Positions 8,911 through 18,078 of a stretch of DNA of 64,000 nucleotides are shown here, one piece after another (within the stretch, counting starts at the first letter, position 1; each line of letters begins with the position of its first letter). The stretch spans positions 2,039,630 through 2,103,629 of the forward strand of contig NZ_VOBA01000001.1 in NCBI RefSeq assembly GCF_008369165.1, in the 5' to 3' direction. Position numbers and translations under genes: made by a program. Below the pieces are notes generated by a model. The model did no database searches, was not told the origin of the DNA, and saw nothing but the letters and a program-made list of their open reading frames with translations. The DNA comes from Dietzia sp. ANT_WB102. Its GTDB lineage: Bacteria > Actinomycetota > Actinomycetes > Mycobacteriales > Mycobacteriaceae.

Positions 8911-10142
8911 GTCGCACCTCCGCTGGGGAACGTGTCGGACCCGCGACCTACGATGCGGCCATGACCAACCCACGGGACGAGGAGACCATCCGATTCCTCC
9001 ACTCGGCCGACTGGCAGCTCGGGATGACCCGGCGGTTCCTCGGCGATGAATCCCAGGCCGTCTTCACTGCCGATAGGCTCGCGGCCGTAGACGCGCTCGG
9101 TAAGCTCGCCGAGCGGCACGGCACGCAGTTCGTGGTGGTCGCGGGTGACGTCTTCGAGGACAACGCGGTACCCCGATCGGTGGTACTTCGAGCAGTGGAA
9201 GCCTTGGCTGCCTTCCCGGTGCCGGTACTGGTGCTGCCGGGCAACCACGACCCATTGGACGTGTCCTCGGTATTCCGGTGCAGGGACTTTTCTCCGGCAC
9301 TCGAAGGCGGTGCAGTCGTTGTCCTCGACGGTTCGGGCCCGGTCGAGGTCGTTCCCGGCGTCGAGGTGGTCGGCGTCCCCTGGACCTCCAAACGGCCCGA
9401 CCCCTCACGATTGCCAGCACTACTGGCCTCGCTCGATCCCACTGACGGGGTTCGCATCCTCGTTGCGCACGGTGGCACCGACGAGATTTATGGAGGGCAC
9501 TCACCGTCGGTGGAGGCGATCGCCGTGTCCACGTTGGAGGAGGCTATCGACTCCGAGCGTCTGGACTATGTGGCCCTCGGGGACCGGCACTCGGTCACCC
9601 GGGTGGGCACCGGCGGGAGGATCTGGTTCTCGGGAAGTCCGGAGACCACTGACTTCGACGACGTCGAAAAGGACTCCGGGAATGTCCTGCTCGTCGAACT
9701 CGATCGACGTGCCGCATCCGGGCACAGGGGCTCCTGTGAGGTCACGCCCTTGCGGACCGGACGATGGTCCTTCCTTGCCGTGGACGCGCAAATCGACACG
9801 GACGGTGACCTCGATTCCCTCGCCGAGAGAATCGAGACCGTGCAGGACAAGCCGCGCACCGTGCTCAAACTCGGGCTCACCGGAACCGTGGGGGTGGCCT
9901 TGCGCGCGAGGATCGACGATCTGCTGGAGACCTGGGACGCCGTGTTCGCATCCGCATACCTGCGCGAGTCCCGCACCCACCTCGTCGTGCGAGCCGACGA
10001 CTCCGACTTCACAAACCTCGTGGACGGGTACGCGGGGCGCGCGGTGGGCGACCTCGTCGATATGGCAGCCACCGGCGGGGCCGATGCCGAGGACGCCGGG
10101 CACGCCCTCAGCCTGTTATATCGGCTCGTGGACGGGGGATGA
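8907..10142 (+). CDS. SbcD/Mre11/YhaO-like metallophosphoesterase (putative DNA exonuclease)
   Basis: A 411-residue calcineurin-like phosphoesterase of the Mre11/SbcD class. Motifs in order: SADWQLG (about 32, in place of the usual DxH), GDVFED (about 80), GNHDP (about 110), AHGG (about 187) and LGDRHS (about 224). The first motif has Gln where SbcD has His, so one metal ligand differs from classical enzymes. After the catalytic domain (to about 250) a capping and C-terminal region follows, as expected for a protein that docks on an ABC-type ATPase. ATG 8907 overlaps the SWIM stop; ATG 8961 is an alternative that would remove 18 residues. The partner ATPase starts two bases after this stop codon. 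Likely cytoplasmic DNA-end processing. Confidence 0.88.
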   Translation: MSRTSAGERVGPATYDAAMTNPRDEETIRFLHSADWQLGMTRRFLGDESQAVFTADRLAAVDALGKLAERHGTQFVVVAGDVFEDNAVPRSVVLRAVEALAAFPVPVLVLPGNHDPLDVSSVFRCRDFSPALEGGAVVVLDGSGPVEVVPGVEVVGVPWTSKRPDPSRLPALLASLDPTDGVRILVAHGGTDEIYGGHSPSVEAIAVSTLEEAIDSERLDYVALGDRHSVTRVGTGGRIWFSGSPETTDFDDVEKDSGNVLLVELDRRAASGHRGSCEVTPLRTGRWSFLAVDAQIDTDGDLDSLAERIETVQDKPRTVLKLGLTGTVGVALRARIDDLLETWDAVFASAYLRESRTHLVVRADDSDFTNLVDGYAGRAVGDLVDMAATGGADAEDAGHALSLLYRLVDGG

Positions 10143-10143
10143 G

Positions 10144-12780
10144 ATGATTTTGCACCGACTGAAGATCGAGGACTTCCGCGGGGTGGTGCGGGAGGAGGTG
10201 GACCTGCCGCCACGAGGGGTGCTCGTGATCGAGGGGCCCAACGAGTCGGGAAAAACCAGCCTGATGGACGCATTGGAGATGCTGCTTGAGCACAAAGCCT
10301 CGTCCGGGCGAGCCGAGATCAAGGCTGCCAGCCCAGTGGGCAGGGACGTGCCCGTGGTGGTGGAGGCGGAGTTCACCGTCGACGGTGAACGAATGCGGTA
10401 TCGCAAGGAGTTCGTCCGAGGTAAACGGACCTCCCTCGAGTTCCCGGGCTCGGCGCGTACGGCGTTGGCGGGCGACGACGCCCATGACTATGTCCGCGAC
10501 GTGCTGGACCGCCAGGTTGACCGCTCGCTGTGGCGGGCCCTACGCATAGCCCAGGACGAGCCGCTGGGTCAGGTCGACGCATCCAAGGGGATGGACTCCC
10601 TCCGGCGCGCGCTGGACGCGGCGGCCGGCGGTGAGGACCCCACCGGTGACGACTCGCTGGTGGAGCGCGTCGCTGAGGAGCGTAATCGTTATCTGACGTC
10701 GCGACGGGGTGAACCCACCGGCGATCTGGCGCGTTCAGAAGCTCGTCTCACCGAGGCCCGGGCTGCGCTCTCCGACGCGCGAGCGCGGCACGCAGAACTC
10801 GATGCAGCTGTGGCGGACCATGAGGTCCAGTCGTCTGTCCACCGCGCAAGGCTGGAGTCGCTGGATTCACTTGATGCGGAAGTCACGAGGCTCGAGGCCG
10901 CGGGTCGTGCCGTTGCAGAACTCCGGGGCGCCTGTGCTTCCGCGGACGCCGAGGTCGACCGCGCGGTAGCCGCTCACGACGCAGTGCTCCGCGAACAGCG
11001 GGAGCGCCGCGGCCTTGTCGACAGGGCGTCGACCGAACAGCGGAGAGAGTCGGATCTGCGGGCGGAGGCGACGATGGCCGCCGAGAGACTCGAGCCGGCC
11101 CAGGAGCGGGCCAGGCGCTCGCGGACCGAACTGGACGCCGCAGAGGAGCGCGTCACTCGGGCGCGTATGCAGCTTGATGCCTTACGCGCGGTTGAGGAGC
11201 GCGACCGCAGGCGTGCGGACCTCGAGCATTTGGATCGACTCCTGGAGACTCTGACCTCGGTGGGTGAGGAGCTCCGCCGTAAGGAGGCGGAGCTCTCCGA
11301 GGTCGACGTCGCCGACGGCGCGGCCGAGGTCATCCGTCGCGCGGACGATGCGCTACGGGAAGCCGTCGTCCGGTCCGCGGCCAGCGCACCACGGGTAGAG
11401 ATCGCCGGCGAGGGCGAGTTCCGGGTAGGTGGGGAAGGCCTCGATGCCTCTACCGGGTGGACGCAGGAGATTATCGAAGACACGGTCTTCGAAGTTGGAA
11501 CGGTGACTCTGACCGTTGTCCCAGCAGGTGACACTGATGCCGTCCGTCGCGAGGAGAAGGCCGCGCGCGCCCATTTGGACCACCTACTCGCGGCACTGGG
11601 CGTGGAGTCATCCGCCGACGCCGAGCGCCGCGCCCGTCGTGCGGAAGCGCTGCGTGCCGAGATCGAGGCCTTGCGTCGCCGTCGAGCGGACCTGCTCGGC
11701 GATGACACCGCCGAGGACCTCTACGCGAGGCGGGACGACCTTCGCTCCTCGACCCTGGCCGAGGACTCCCCGTTTCGGCGGGAGGAAGAAGGCGGGGCGG
11801 ACGAGGCCCCCCATGAGGGACCGGCAGATCCGGCGAGCGAAGCCGCCTCAGCGGAAGCCGCACTCGTCCGCTGCCGGGCGGAAGACCGCGCCGCGTCCGC
11901 CGAGGCAGAGACACTCCGGACGGAATACGCGACTCGCATTGCGCTGGCGGACGAGGCGGCCCACCGACTCAGCGAGTGCAATGCGGCGCTGACGGCCGCG
12001 CGAGATGCCGTGCCTGACCTCAAGCTGGATGAGTCGCTGGAGCAGGCGCGTGTCCGGGCCGAGGCCGCCCGCGAGAAGGCACGACAGGCGAAGACGAGGC
12101 TGGGCGAGGCGCTCGCTGACGCCCCGCCCAGCCTGCTGGAGAACGCTCGGGCTTCGCATGCTGCGTTGGCCGCCGAGGAACGCGAGTCGGCGGCAGCCGT
12201 CGCCACTGCGTTGGGCAGGGTCAACGCGATTGGCGACCAAGGGCGGCTCGACGGCGTCGCTGCCGCCGAGCGTGAACTGGAGGCGGCAGAGAGGGAGAAC
12301 GCAGCGCTGTGGCGCCGTGCCCGTGCGGCGGATCTGCTTTACCGAACCCTCGCGGCCCGTCGATCGGAAGCCCTGCTTGCCTACCAGGCACCGTTCCACC
12401 GCGCGGTCGTCGAACTCGGCTCTCTCGTCTACGGACGTGACTTCGACGTCCGTCTCGGGGAGGACCTGACCATCCTGTCGAGGCGGGTCGGTGACGTCAC
12501 CGTAGATTACGAATCGCTGTCCGGCGGTGCCAGGGAGCAGTTGGCGGTGATAGTGAGGATCGCGTGTGCGCGGCTTGTCGGCGACAACGGCGTTCCGGTA
12601 TTCCTCGACGACACGATGGGGTACACCGACCCGTCCCGCCGACTCACCATGGGCGCAGTCATCGCAGCTGCGGCTGCAACGTCACAGGTGATCGTTCTCA
12701 CCTGCGATCGCGCACGGTTCGCGGGCATCGGAGGCGCCCACACTCACGTCATGCAGAGAACCGGTGCGGGCCGAGAGTGA
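10144..12780 (+). CDS. SbcC/Rad50/YhaN-like ABC ATPase with long coiled coil
   Basis: An 878-residue SMC-like ATPase. Walker A is GPNESGKT at about 29-36. The ABC signature LSGGAREQ is at about 792, directly followed by Walker B VFLDD at about 819. Between them lie two long Ala/Glu/Arg-rich coiled-coil arms (about 190-400 and 470-750). No CxxC zinc hook is present at the apex. Instead, about 410-470 looks like a small beta-rich module (RVEIAGEGEFRVGGEG). The start ATG 10144 is chosen because the protein then begins with the typical N-terminus MILHRLKIEDFRG; the frame is also open upstream, but only antisense to sense with the phosphoesterase gene. It probably forms a two-protein nuclease complex with the upstream phosphoesterase. 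Confidence 0.9.
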   Translation: MILHRLKIEDFRGVVREEVDLPPRGVLVIEGPNESGKTSLMDALEMLLEHKASSGRAEIKAASPVGRDVPVVVEAEFTVDGERMRYRKEFVRGKRTSLEFPGSARTALAGDDAHDYVRDVLDRQVDRSLWRALRIAQDEPLGQVDASKGMDSLRRALDAAAGGEDPTGDDSLVERVAEERNRYLTSRRGEPTGDLARSEARLTEARAALSDARARHAELDAAVADHEVQSSVHRARLESLDSLDAEVTRLEAAGRAVAELRGACASADAEVDRAVAAHDAVLREQRERRGLVDRASTEQRRESDLRAEATMAAERLEPAQERARRSRTELDAAEERVTRARMQLDALRAVEERDRRRADLEHLDRLLETLTSVGEELRRKEAELSEVDVADGAAEVIRRADDALREAVVRSAASAPRVEIAGEGEFRVGGEGLDASTGWTQEIIEDTVFEVGTVTLTVVPAGDTDAVRREEKAARAHLDHLLAALGVESSADAERRARRAEALRAEIEALRRRRADLLGDDTAEDLYARRDDLRSSTLAEDSPFRREEEGGADEAPHEGPADPASEAASAEAALVRCRAEDRAASAEAETLRTEYATRIALADEAAHRLSECNAALTAARDAVPDLKLDESLEQARVRAEAAREKARQAKTRLGEALADAPPSLLENARASHAALAAEERESAAAVATALGRVNAIGDQGRLDGVAAAERELEAAERENAALWRRARAADLLYRTLAARRSEALLAYQAPFHRAVVELGSLVYGRDFDVRLGEDLTILSRRVGDVTVDYESLSGGAREQLAVIVRIACARLVGDNGVPVFLDDTMGYTDPSRRLTMGAVIAAAAATSQVIVLTCDRARFAGIGGAHTHVMQRTGAGRE

Positions 12781-12839
12781 ACAACGTCAACGGCAGAAGG
12801 TCTTCGCGCGGTGGTGGAGGAGGGGCTGAAAAAGGCGTC

Positions 12840-12854
12840 GTGCTGTAATAGCAC
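12840..12854. promoter_or_regulatory. Palindromic operator GTGCT-N5-AGCAC over a -10 box
   Basis: A perfect inverted repeat GTGCT/AGCAC with a five-base spacer ends one base before the MarR start codon. The spacer region contains TGTAAT (12844-12849), a good -10 box six bases before the ATG. A repressor bound here would block the promoter. Self-control by the MarR protein is the simplest reading, but unproven. Confidence 0.55.
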
Positions 12855-12855
12855 C

Positions 12856-13335
12856 ATGACAGAGACACGCTGGTTGAGCGATGACGAGCAGCGCATGTGG
12901 CGGCGGTATCGGGATGTCAACCAACTTCTCGAACTCGCGATGGAACGCCAGCTTCAGCGAGACGCCTCGATGTCTCAGTCCGATTACTCAGTTCTGGTGA
13001 GCCTCAGTGAGGCTGACCGCGCTGGATTGCGGGCTCGCGAACTCGGCGCAGACCTCGGCTGGGACCGGAGTCGGGTATCACATCAGGTCAGACGTATGGA
13101 GGGCCGCGGTCTCGTGGCCAAGGGGGAGTGCCCGGAAGACGGCCGTGGAACCGTTGTCACCCTGACAGAGGCGGGTGCCCAGGCGATCGCGGCAGTGGCC
13201 CCGAAGCACGTGGAAAAGGTGCGAGAGTTGTTCATCGACGTGCTCACCGAGCATGAAGTGCACATGCTGACGGACATCTACGAGCGGATCGTCGACCGCA
13301 TCGGGGCGGTGGACGGAATCACCCGGCCGAGTTGA
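12856..13335 (+). CDS. MarR family transcriptional regulator
   Basis: A 159-residue winged-helix regulator of the MarR type. The helix-turn-helix and wing are seen as LRARELGADLGWDRSRVSHQVRRMEGRGLVAKGECPEDGRG, followed by VTLTEAGAQAI, in the standard order and at the standard position. N- and C-terminal helices would form the dimer interface. Start ATG 12856 gives the usual family length; an in-frame GTG at 12811 would add 15 residues with no family support. The ATG lies six bases after a TGTAAT -10 box within a short palindrome, so the mRNA is probably leaderless and self-regulated. Its ligand and other targets are unknown. The stop is followed at once by a strong hairpin. Confidence 0.88.
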   Translation: MTETRWLSDDEQRMWRRYRDVNQLLELAMERQLQRDASMSQSDYSVLVSLSEADRAGLRARELGADLGWDRSRVSHQVRRMEGRGLVAKGECPEDGRGTVVTLTEAGAQAIAAVAPKHVEKVRELFIDVLTEHEVHMLTDIYERIVDRIGAVDGITRPS

Positions 13336-13348
13336 CCCGGCGACCGAA

Positions 13349-13390
13349 ATACGAGAAGGGCCCAGGCATTCGCCCGGGCCCTTCTCGTAT
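13349..13390. terminator. Bidirectional hairpin terminator
   Basis: A perfect 15 bp stem (ATACGAGAAGGGCCC at 13349-13363 and its complement at 13376-13390). After one mismatch it extends by three more pairs around the loop ATTC. It sits between the MarR gene stop (13335) and the 3' end of the minus-strand tRNA (13397) and can serve both. No long U tract follows, as is common in actinobacteria. Confidence 0.75.
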
Positions 13391-13396
13391 ATCTAG

Positions 13397-13469
13397 TGCC
13401 CCCGAAGGGAATCGAACCCCTGACCTTTGGTACCGGAAACCAACGCTCTATCCCCTGAGCTACGAGGGC
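13397..13469 (-). tRNA. tRNA-Arg (anticodon CCG)
   Basis: A 73-base cloverleaf read on the minus strand. The acceptor stem GCCCTCG pairs with CGGGGGC (one T-G pair). The D arm is GCTC/GAGC. The anticodon stem TTGGT/ACCAA encloses loop TTCCGGT, giving anticodon CCG for CGG codons. The T arm is AGGGG-TTCGATT-CCCTT. The discriminator base is A and CCA is not encoded. It lies divergently upstream of argS, which charges it. Confidence 0.95.
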
Positions 13470-13503
13470 GGGATACCGACCCCAGGGGCCGGAGGCCGGT
13501 CCA

Positions 13504-13509
13504 ACAATA
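13504..13509 (-). promoter_or_regulatory. Candidate -10 box for tRNA-Arg
   Basis: Read on the minus strand, TATTGT lies 34 bases upstream of the mature tRNA 5' end, a usual distance for a short 5' leader removed by RNase P. No clear -35 was identified, so this is tentative. Confidence 0.35.
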
Positions 13510-13647
13510 GCCACGCGTAAGCGGGCTCCGTTCGAACAGCGAGACTGATCGTAGCATCGGCTGTCGGGTGGGACCGCATCGGGCCCGAGGGTGCCCGCGC
13601 AGACCGCTTCGGCAGACGTCCGATTCCCCCCTCGACGTGCCGACACC

Positions 13648-13653
13648 TAGGAT
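13648..13653 (+). promoter_or_regulatory. -10 box TAGGAT of the argS operon
   Basis: TAGGAT sits eight bases before the argS GTG start. There is no Shine-Dalgarno in between, so the argS-lysA-hom-thrC-thrB transcript is probably leaderless. Confidence 0.55.
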
Positions 13654-13661
13654 ACGAAGAC

Positions 13662-15314
13662 GTGACTCCCGCCGATCTCGCCGTCGTTATCCGCGCAGCC
13701 CTCATCTCCGTTCTCGCCGAGCGCGGGGCCGACACATCGGTCGTTCCGGAGACGGTGACGGTCGAGCGACCCCGCAACCCCGAACACGGGGACTACGCGA
13801 CGAATATCGCCCTCCAGCTGGCCAAGAAGGTCGGCTTGGCGCCCCGCGACCTGGCGCAGGATCTCGCGACCGCATTGAGCGCTGGCCCGGGAGTGGCATC
13901 GGCGGAGATCGCCGGACCGGGATTCCTCAATATCCGTCTCGACTCAGGAGCCCAGGGGTCGCTGGTTGCGACGGTGCTGAACAGTGGCGAGACATATGGC
14001 ACCGGGGACGCGATGGCCGGGCGCCGGGTGAATCTCGAGTTCGTCTCCGCGAACCCCACCGGCCCGATCCACCTGGGGGGCACCCGTTGGGCGGCGGTCG
14101 GTGACGCGCTGGGCCGGGTGCTCGAAGCCTCCGGGGCTCAGGTCACCCGCGAGTACTACTTCAACGACCACGGCTCGCAGATCGACCGCTTTAGTCGCTC
14201 GCTGGTCGCAGCGGCCCGCGGAGAGGTGACGCCGGAGGACGGGTACGCCGGGGCGTACATCCAGGACATCGCGTCGAACGTGCTCGCCGATCATCCAGAC
14301 GTTTTGGACAAACCGGAGGCCGAGGCCCTGGAGACGTTCCGATCTGCCGGCGTGGATCTGATGTTCACTCACATCAAGAACTCGCTAGCCGAGTTCGGGA
14401 CCGTCTTCGACGTCTACACCCACGAGAACTCGATGTTCACGTCCGGCGCGGTGGACCGTGCGATCGAGACGCTGAAGGGGAACGGGAACCTGTACGAGTC
14501 CGACGGCGCCTGGTGGCTCCGATCCACTGCGTTCGGGGACGACAAGGACCGCGTCGTGCTCAAGTCTGATGGTGACGCTGCCTACATCGCCGGGGACATC
14601 GCCTACTTCCTCGATAAACGCGAGCGCGGATTCGATCTGTGTATCTACATGTTGGGTGCAGATCACCACGGATACATCGCCCGGCTCAAGGCGGCGGCAG
14701 CCGCCCTGGGCGACGACCCGGCGACGATCGAGGTCCTGATCGGTCAGATGGTCAACCTCGTCCGGGACGGCGCTCCGATCAAGATGAGCAAGCGAGCGGG
14801 CACAGTCATCACTCTCGATGATCTCGTCGACGCGATCGGAGTGGACGCCGCACGGTACGCGTTGATCCGGTCCTCGGTCGACCAGACCATGGACATCGAC
14901 CTGGAACTGTGGACGTCGGCGACAAACGATAATCCCGTCTTCTACGTGCAGTACGCGCACGCGCGCCTCTGCTCCTTGGCCCGCAACGCTGCAGACCTGG
15001 GGGTCACCACAGAGGGGGCGGACCTTTCCCTGCTCATCGAGGACAGGGAGGGTGCGCTGATCCGCACCATCGGCGAGTTCCCTCGAGTTGTCGCCAGCGC
15101 CGCGGACTTGCGCGAGCCCCACCGGGTCGCGCGGTACCTCGAGGAACTAGCCGCCGCCTACCACCGCTTCTATGACACTTGTCGGGTCCTCCCGATGGGC
15201 GATGAGGAGCCGGGCCCGCTGCACGCGGCCCGACTCGCGCTGAGCACGGCAACCCGGCAGACCCTCGCCAACGGCCTGCGCATGATCGGCGTCACCGCAC
15301 CGGAGAAGATGTGA
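13662..15314 (+). CDS. argS: Arginyl-tRNA synthetase
   Basis: A 550-residue class I aminoacyl-tRNA synthetase that attaches arginine to tRNA-Arg. The ATP-binding HIGH-type motif appears in [12 protein letters not shown] (about 135) and the KMSKS-type motif as KMSKRAGT (about 374). The N-terminal Add-1 domain (first 100 residues) and the C-terminal DALR anticodon-binding domain ([15 protein letters not shown] onward) are both present, and the length is standard. The GTG start lies eight bases downstream of a TAGGAT -10 box. Its stop overlaps the lysA start (GTGA). The gene heads a five-gene chain of amino-acid genes, the same order known in mycobacteria. A tRNA-Arg gene is divergent just upstream. 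Confidence 0.97.
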   Translation: MTPADLAVVIRAALISVLAERGADTSVVPETVTVERPRNPEHGDYATNIALQLAKKVGLAPRDLAQDLATALSAGPGVASAEIAGPGFLNIRLDSGAQGSLVATVLNSGETYGTGDAMAGRRVNLEFVSANPTGPIHLGGTRWAAVGDALGRVLEASGAQVTREYYFNDHGSQIDRFSRSLVAAARGEVTPEDGYAGAYIQDIASNVLADHPDVLDKPEAEALETFRSAGVDLMFTHIKNSLAEFGTVFDVYTHENSMFTSGAVDRAIETLKGNGNLYESDGAWWLRSTAFGDDKDRVVLKSDGDAAYIAGDIAYFLDKRERGFDLCIYMLGADHHGYIARLKAAAAALGDDPATIEVLIGQMVNLVRDGAPIKMSKRAGTVITLDDLVDAIGVDAARYALIRSSVDQTMDIDLELWTSATNDNPVFYVQYAHARLCSLARNAADLGVTTEGADLSLLIEDREGALIRTIGEFPRVVASAADLREPHRVARYLEELAAAYHRFYDTCRVLPMGDEEPGPLHAARLALSTATRQTLANGLRMIGVTAPEKM

Positions 15315-16729
15315 GCGCGCACCCCGCCGGGGCTCGCCACGAGGTCGCGCACGCGCCGGGTATCGGTGAACAGCCCGTCGACGCTGACGACATGATGGCC
15401 CTGGCCCCGTCCGTGTGGCCCCGGGGTGCCGAGCGCCGCGACGACGGTGTGGTCGAGTTCGCTGGCGTGACCGCGAGTGAACTCGCATCGCAGTTCGGGA
15501 CTCCACTGTTCGTGATCGATGAGGACGATTTCCGCTCTCGCTGCCGCGAGATGGCGGCGGCGTTCGGTGCGGCGGAGCGAGTCCACTACGCGTCCAAGGC
15601 TTTCCTGAGCACGGAAATCGCTCGCTGGGTCGCCGAGGAGGGATTGGGTTTGGACGTCGCCTCGGGCGGTGAACTCGCGATCGCTCTGAAGGCCGGGTTC
15701 CCGACCGAGCGGATCACTGTCCACGGCAACAACAAGTCGGCGGACGAGCTGCGACTCGCCGTGCGCAGTGGCGTCGCGCACATAGTGATCGATGCGATGT
15801 CGGAGATTGAGCTGCTCGACAGGATCGCCGGCGAGGAGGGCGTCGTCCAGGATGTCTTCATCCGGGTCACGGTGGGCGTCGAAGCTCACACCCACGAGTT
15901 CATCGCGACCGCCCACGAGGACCAGAAGTTCGGCTTCTCGCTCGCGGGAGGCGCGGCGATGCAGGCAGTGCACGCGGTGTTTAACGCGCCGAACATCCGG
16001 CTGACCGGACTGCATAGCCACATCGGCTCCCAGATCTTCGATATCGACGGGTTCGAACTCGCTGCGCGCCGGGTGATCGGTCTCCTGCGAGACATCGTCG
16101 ACGAGTTCGGGACTGAGCGAACCGCCCAACTCGACCACCTCGATCTCGGAGGCGGTCTCGGCATCAGCTACGTTCCGTCGGACGATCCACCGCCGGTGGC
16201 CCAACTGGCGGCGGCACTCAGGGAGATCGTTGAGGGGTTCGCCAGGGACGCCGGGCTCGTACCTCCGACCCTCGTTGTCGAACCTGGTCGCGCCATCGCC
16301 GGCCCGGGAACGGTGACCCTGTACGAGGTGGGCGTGGTCAAGGACGTCCAGCTGGCGGGCGGGGAGAGCAGGCGCTACGTCAGCGTCGACGGGGGGATGA
16401 GCGACAACATTCGTACGGCTCTGTACGACGCCGTCTATGACGCCCGACTCGTAGGACGCTCCTCGGGCGCCGACCCGGTTCTGTCCAGGTTGGTCGGTAA
16501 GCACTGCGAGAGCGGCGACGTCGTCGTCCGAGACTTGTGGATGCCGGAGGACATCGGCGGCGGCGACCTGGTGGCCGTTGCGGCGACGGGAGCGTACTGC
16601 TATTCCATGTCGAGTCGCTACAACATGATCGGGCGCCCCGCCGTGGTGGCAGTGCGCGACGGGCGGGCACGATTGGTGCTGCGCCGTGAGACCCTGGACG
16701 ATCTGACGAGCCTGGAGGTGGGACAGTGA
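15311..16729 (+). CDS. lysA: Diaminopimelate decarboxylase
   Basis: A 472-residue PLP enzyme that converts meso-diaminopimelate to L-lysine, the last step of lysine synthesis. The PLP-binding lysine lies in YASKAF (about 93). HSHIGSQ (about 234), GGGLGISY (about 280) and EPGRAI (about 322) are alanine-racemase-fold motifs, and CESGD (about 398) contributes the active-site Cys from the other subunit. The first 40 residues are an extension typical of actinobacterial LysA. GTG start and stop codons overlap argS before and hom after by four bases each. This suggests tight co-translation with the threonine pathway, which shares the aspartate-semialdehyde precursor. Confidence 0.97.
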   Translation: MSAHPAGARHEVAHAPGIGEQPVDADDMMALAPSVWPRGAERRDDGVVEFAGVTASELASQFGTPLFVIDEDDFRSRCREMAAAFGAAERVHYASKAFLSTEIARWVAEEGLGLDVASGGELAIALKAGFPTERITVHGNNKSADELRLAVRSGVAHIVIDAMSEIELLDRIAGEEGVVQDVFIRVTVGVEAHTHEFIATAHEDQKFGFSLAGGAAMQAVHAVFNAPNIRLTGLHSHIGSQIFDIDGFELAARRVIGLLRDIVDEFGTERTAQLDHLDLGGGLGISYVPSDDPPPVAQLAAALREIVEGFARDAGLVPPTLVVEPGRAIAGPGTVTLYEVGVVKDVQLAGGESRRYVSVDGGMSDNIRTALYDAVYDARLVGRSSGADPVLSRLVGKHCESGDVVVRDLWMPEDIGGGDLVAVAATGAYCYSMSSRYNMIGRPAVVAVRDGRARLVLRRETLDDLTSLEVGQ

Positions 16730-18078
16730 GCGACGCATCCGCGTCAGGCGTGCGACCCGTGGGGGTGGCGGTGCTCGGGATGGGTACCGTCGGAACCGAG
16801 GTCATCCGCTATATGACAGAGAACGCCGACGCACTGGCGGCCCGCATCGGCGCGCCACTGGCACTGCGTGGTGTGGCGGTCCGCGATCTCAGCCGGGATC
16901 GCGGGCTCGACCCGGACCTGCTCACCGCCGACCCGTCGTCATTGGTGTCCCGCGACGACGTCGATATCGTCGTGGAACTCATGGGCGGAATCGATGTACC
17001 GCGTCCACTCCTGCTCGAAGCACTGCGCCACGGTAAGGCCGTGGTGACGGCCAACAAGGCCCTACTGGCGGAGTACACGGACGAGCTGGCGGCGATGGCC
17101 GACTCAACCCACACCGACCTGTATTTCGAGGCGGCGGTGGCCGGTGCGATCCCGGTGATCGGCCCGCTGCGACGATCGATGGCCGGGGACCAAGTGGAAC
17201 GCGTGGTGGGTATCGTCAACGGCACCACCAACTACATCCTGTCCGAGATGGGGTCGACCGGCGCCGACTACTCGGAGACCCTCGCCGAGGCGTCTCGTCT
17301 CGGGTACGCCGAGGCCGATCCCACGGCTGATGTCGAGGGATACGACGCCGCCGCCAAGGCTGCGATCCTCGCCTCCATCGCGTTCCACAGCCGGGTCACG
17401 GCCGGGGACGTGTACCGCGAGGGGATCTCGCGGATCTCACCGGACGATTTCGAGTCCGCTCGCGATATGGACTGCACTATCAAGTTGCTGGCGATCTGCG
17501 AGAAGCTCACCCAGTCCGACGGGACCGAGGCCGTCTCCGCGCGCGTCTACCCGGCACTGTTGCCCACCAGCCACCCGTTGGCGACGGTGAACGGGGCGTT
17601 CAACGCCGTCGTCGTCGAGGCGGAGGCCGCCGGACGACTCATGTTCTACGGGCAAGGCGCCGGGGGATCACCGACCGCGTCCGCGGTACTGGGAGACATG
17701 GTCGCCGCCGCCCGAAACAAGGTCGGTGCCGGCCGCGCTCCGGGTGAGTCCACGTACGCCGCCCTGCCGGTGGCGTCGATGGATGAGATCTCCACGCGGT
17801 ACCACGTGCGCATGCGGGTCGCCGACAAGCCGGGCGTCCTCGCAATGGTCGCCGCCGAGTTCTCGCGACACGGCGTGTCCATCGCGCAGGTCCGACAGAC
17901 CGAGGTCGAGGTACCGGAGTCCGAGCTAGACGATGTGGAGCCCACCGCCGAGCTCACGGTACTGACCCACCGCGCTTCCGAACGCGCTCTCTCCGACACC
18001 GTGGCCGCGCTGTCGGACCAGGACGCCGTCACGGCCATCACCAGCGTCATCCGTCTCGAGGGAGTAGACACCGAATGA
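16726..18078 (+). CDS. hom: Homoserine dehydrogenase
   Basis: A 450-residue NAD(P)-dependent enzyme that reduces aspartate semialdehyde to homoserine. The Rossmann motif [11 protein letters not shown] is at about 15. The catalytic region includes [11 protein letters not shown] (about 165) and [19 protein letters not shown] (about 200), with the conserved Asp and Lys. A C-terminal ACT domain (about 358-440, starting [15 protein letters not shown]) is the expected site of threonine feedback inhibition. The length matches monofunctional actinobacterial enzymes with no aspartokinase domain. It overlaps lysA and thrC by four bases on either side. Confidence 0.97.
   Translation: MSDASASGVRPVGVAVLGMGTVGTEVIRYMTENADALAARIGAPLALRGVAVRDLSRDRGLDPDLLTADPSSLVSRDDVDIVVELMGGIDVPRPLLLEALRHGKAVVTANKALLAEYTDELAAMADSTHTDLYFEAAVAGAIPVIGPLRRSMAGDQVERVVGIVNGTTNYILSEMGSTGADYSETLAEASRLGYAEADPTADVEGYDAAAKAAILASIAFHSRVTAGDVYREGISRISPDDFESARDMDCTIKLLAICEKLTQSDGTEAVSARVYPALLPTSHPLATVNGAFNAVVVEAEAAGRLMFYGQGAGGSPTASAVLGDMVAAARNKVGAGRAPGESTYAALPVASMDEISTRYHVRMRVADKPGVLAMVAAEFSRHGVSIAQVRQTEVEVPESELDDVEPTAELTVLTHRASERALSDTVAALSDQDAVTAITSVIRLEGVDTE

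Noticed and set aside
9145-10143. Long 5' extension of the SbcC-like gene overlapping the phosphoesterase gene
   Set aside because: The upstream 333 residues are a frame shadow of the phosphoesterase gene with an odd composition. The family N-terminus begins at 10144.
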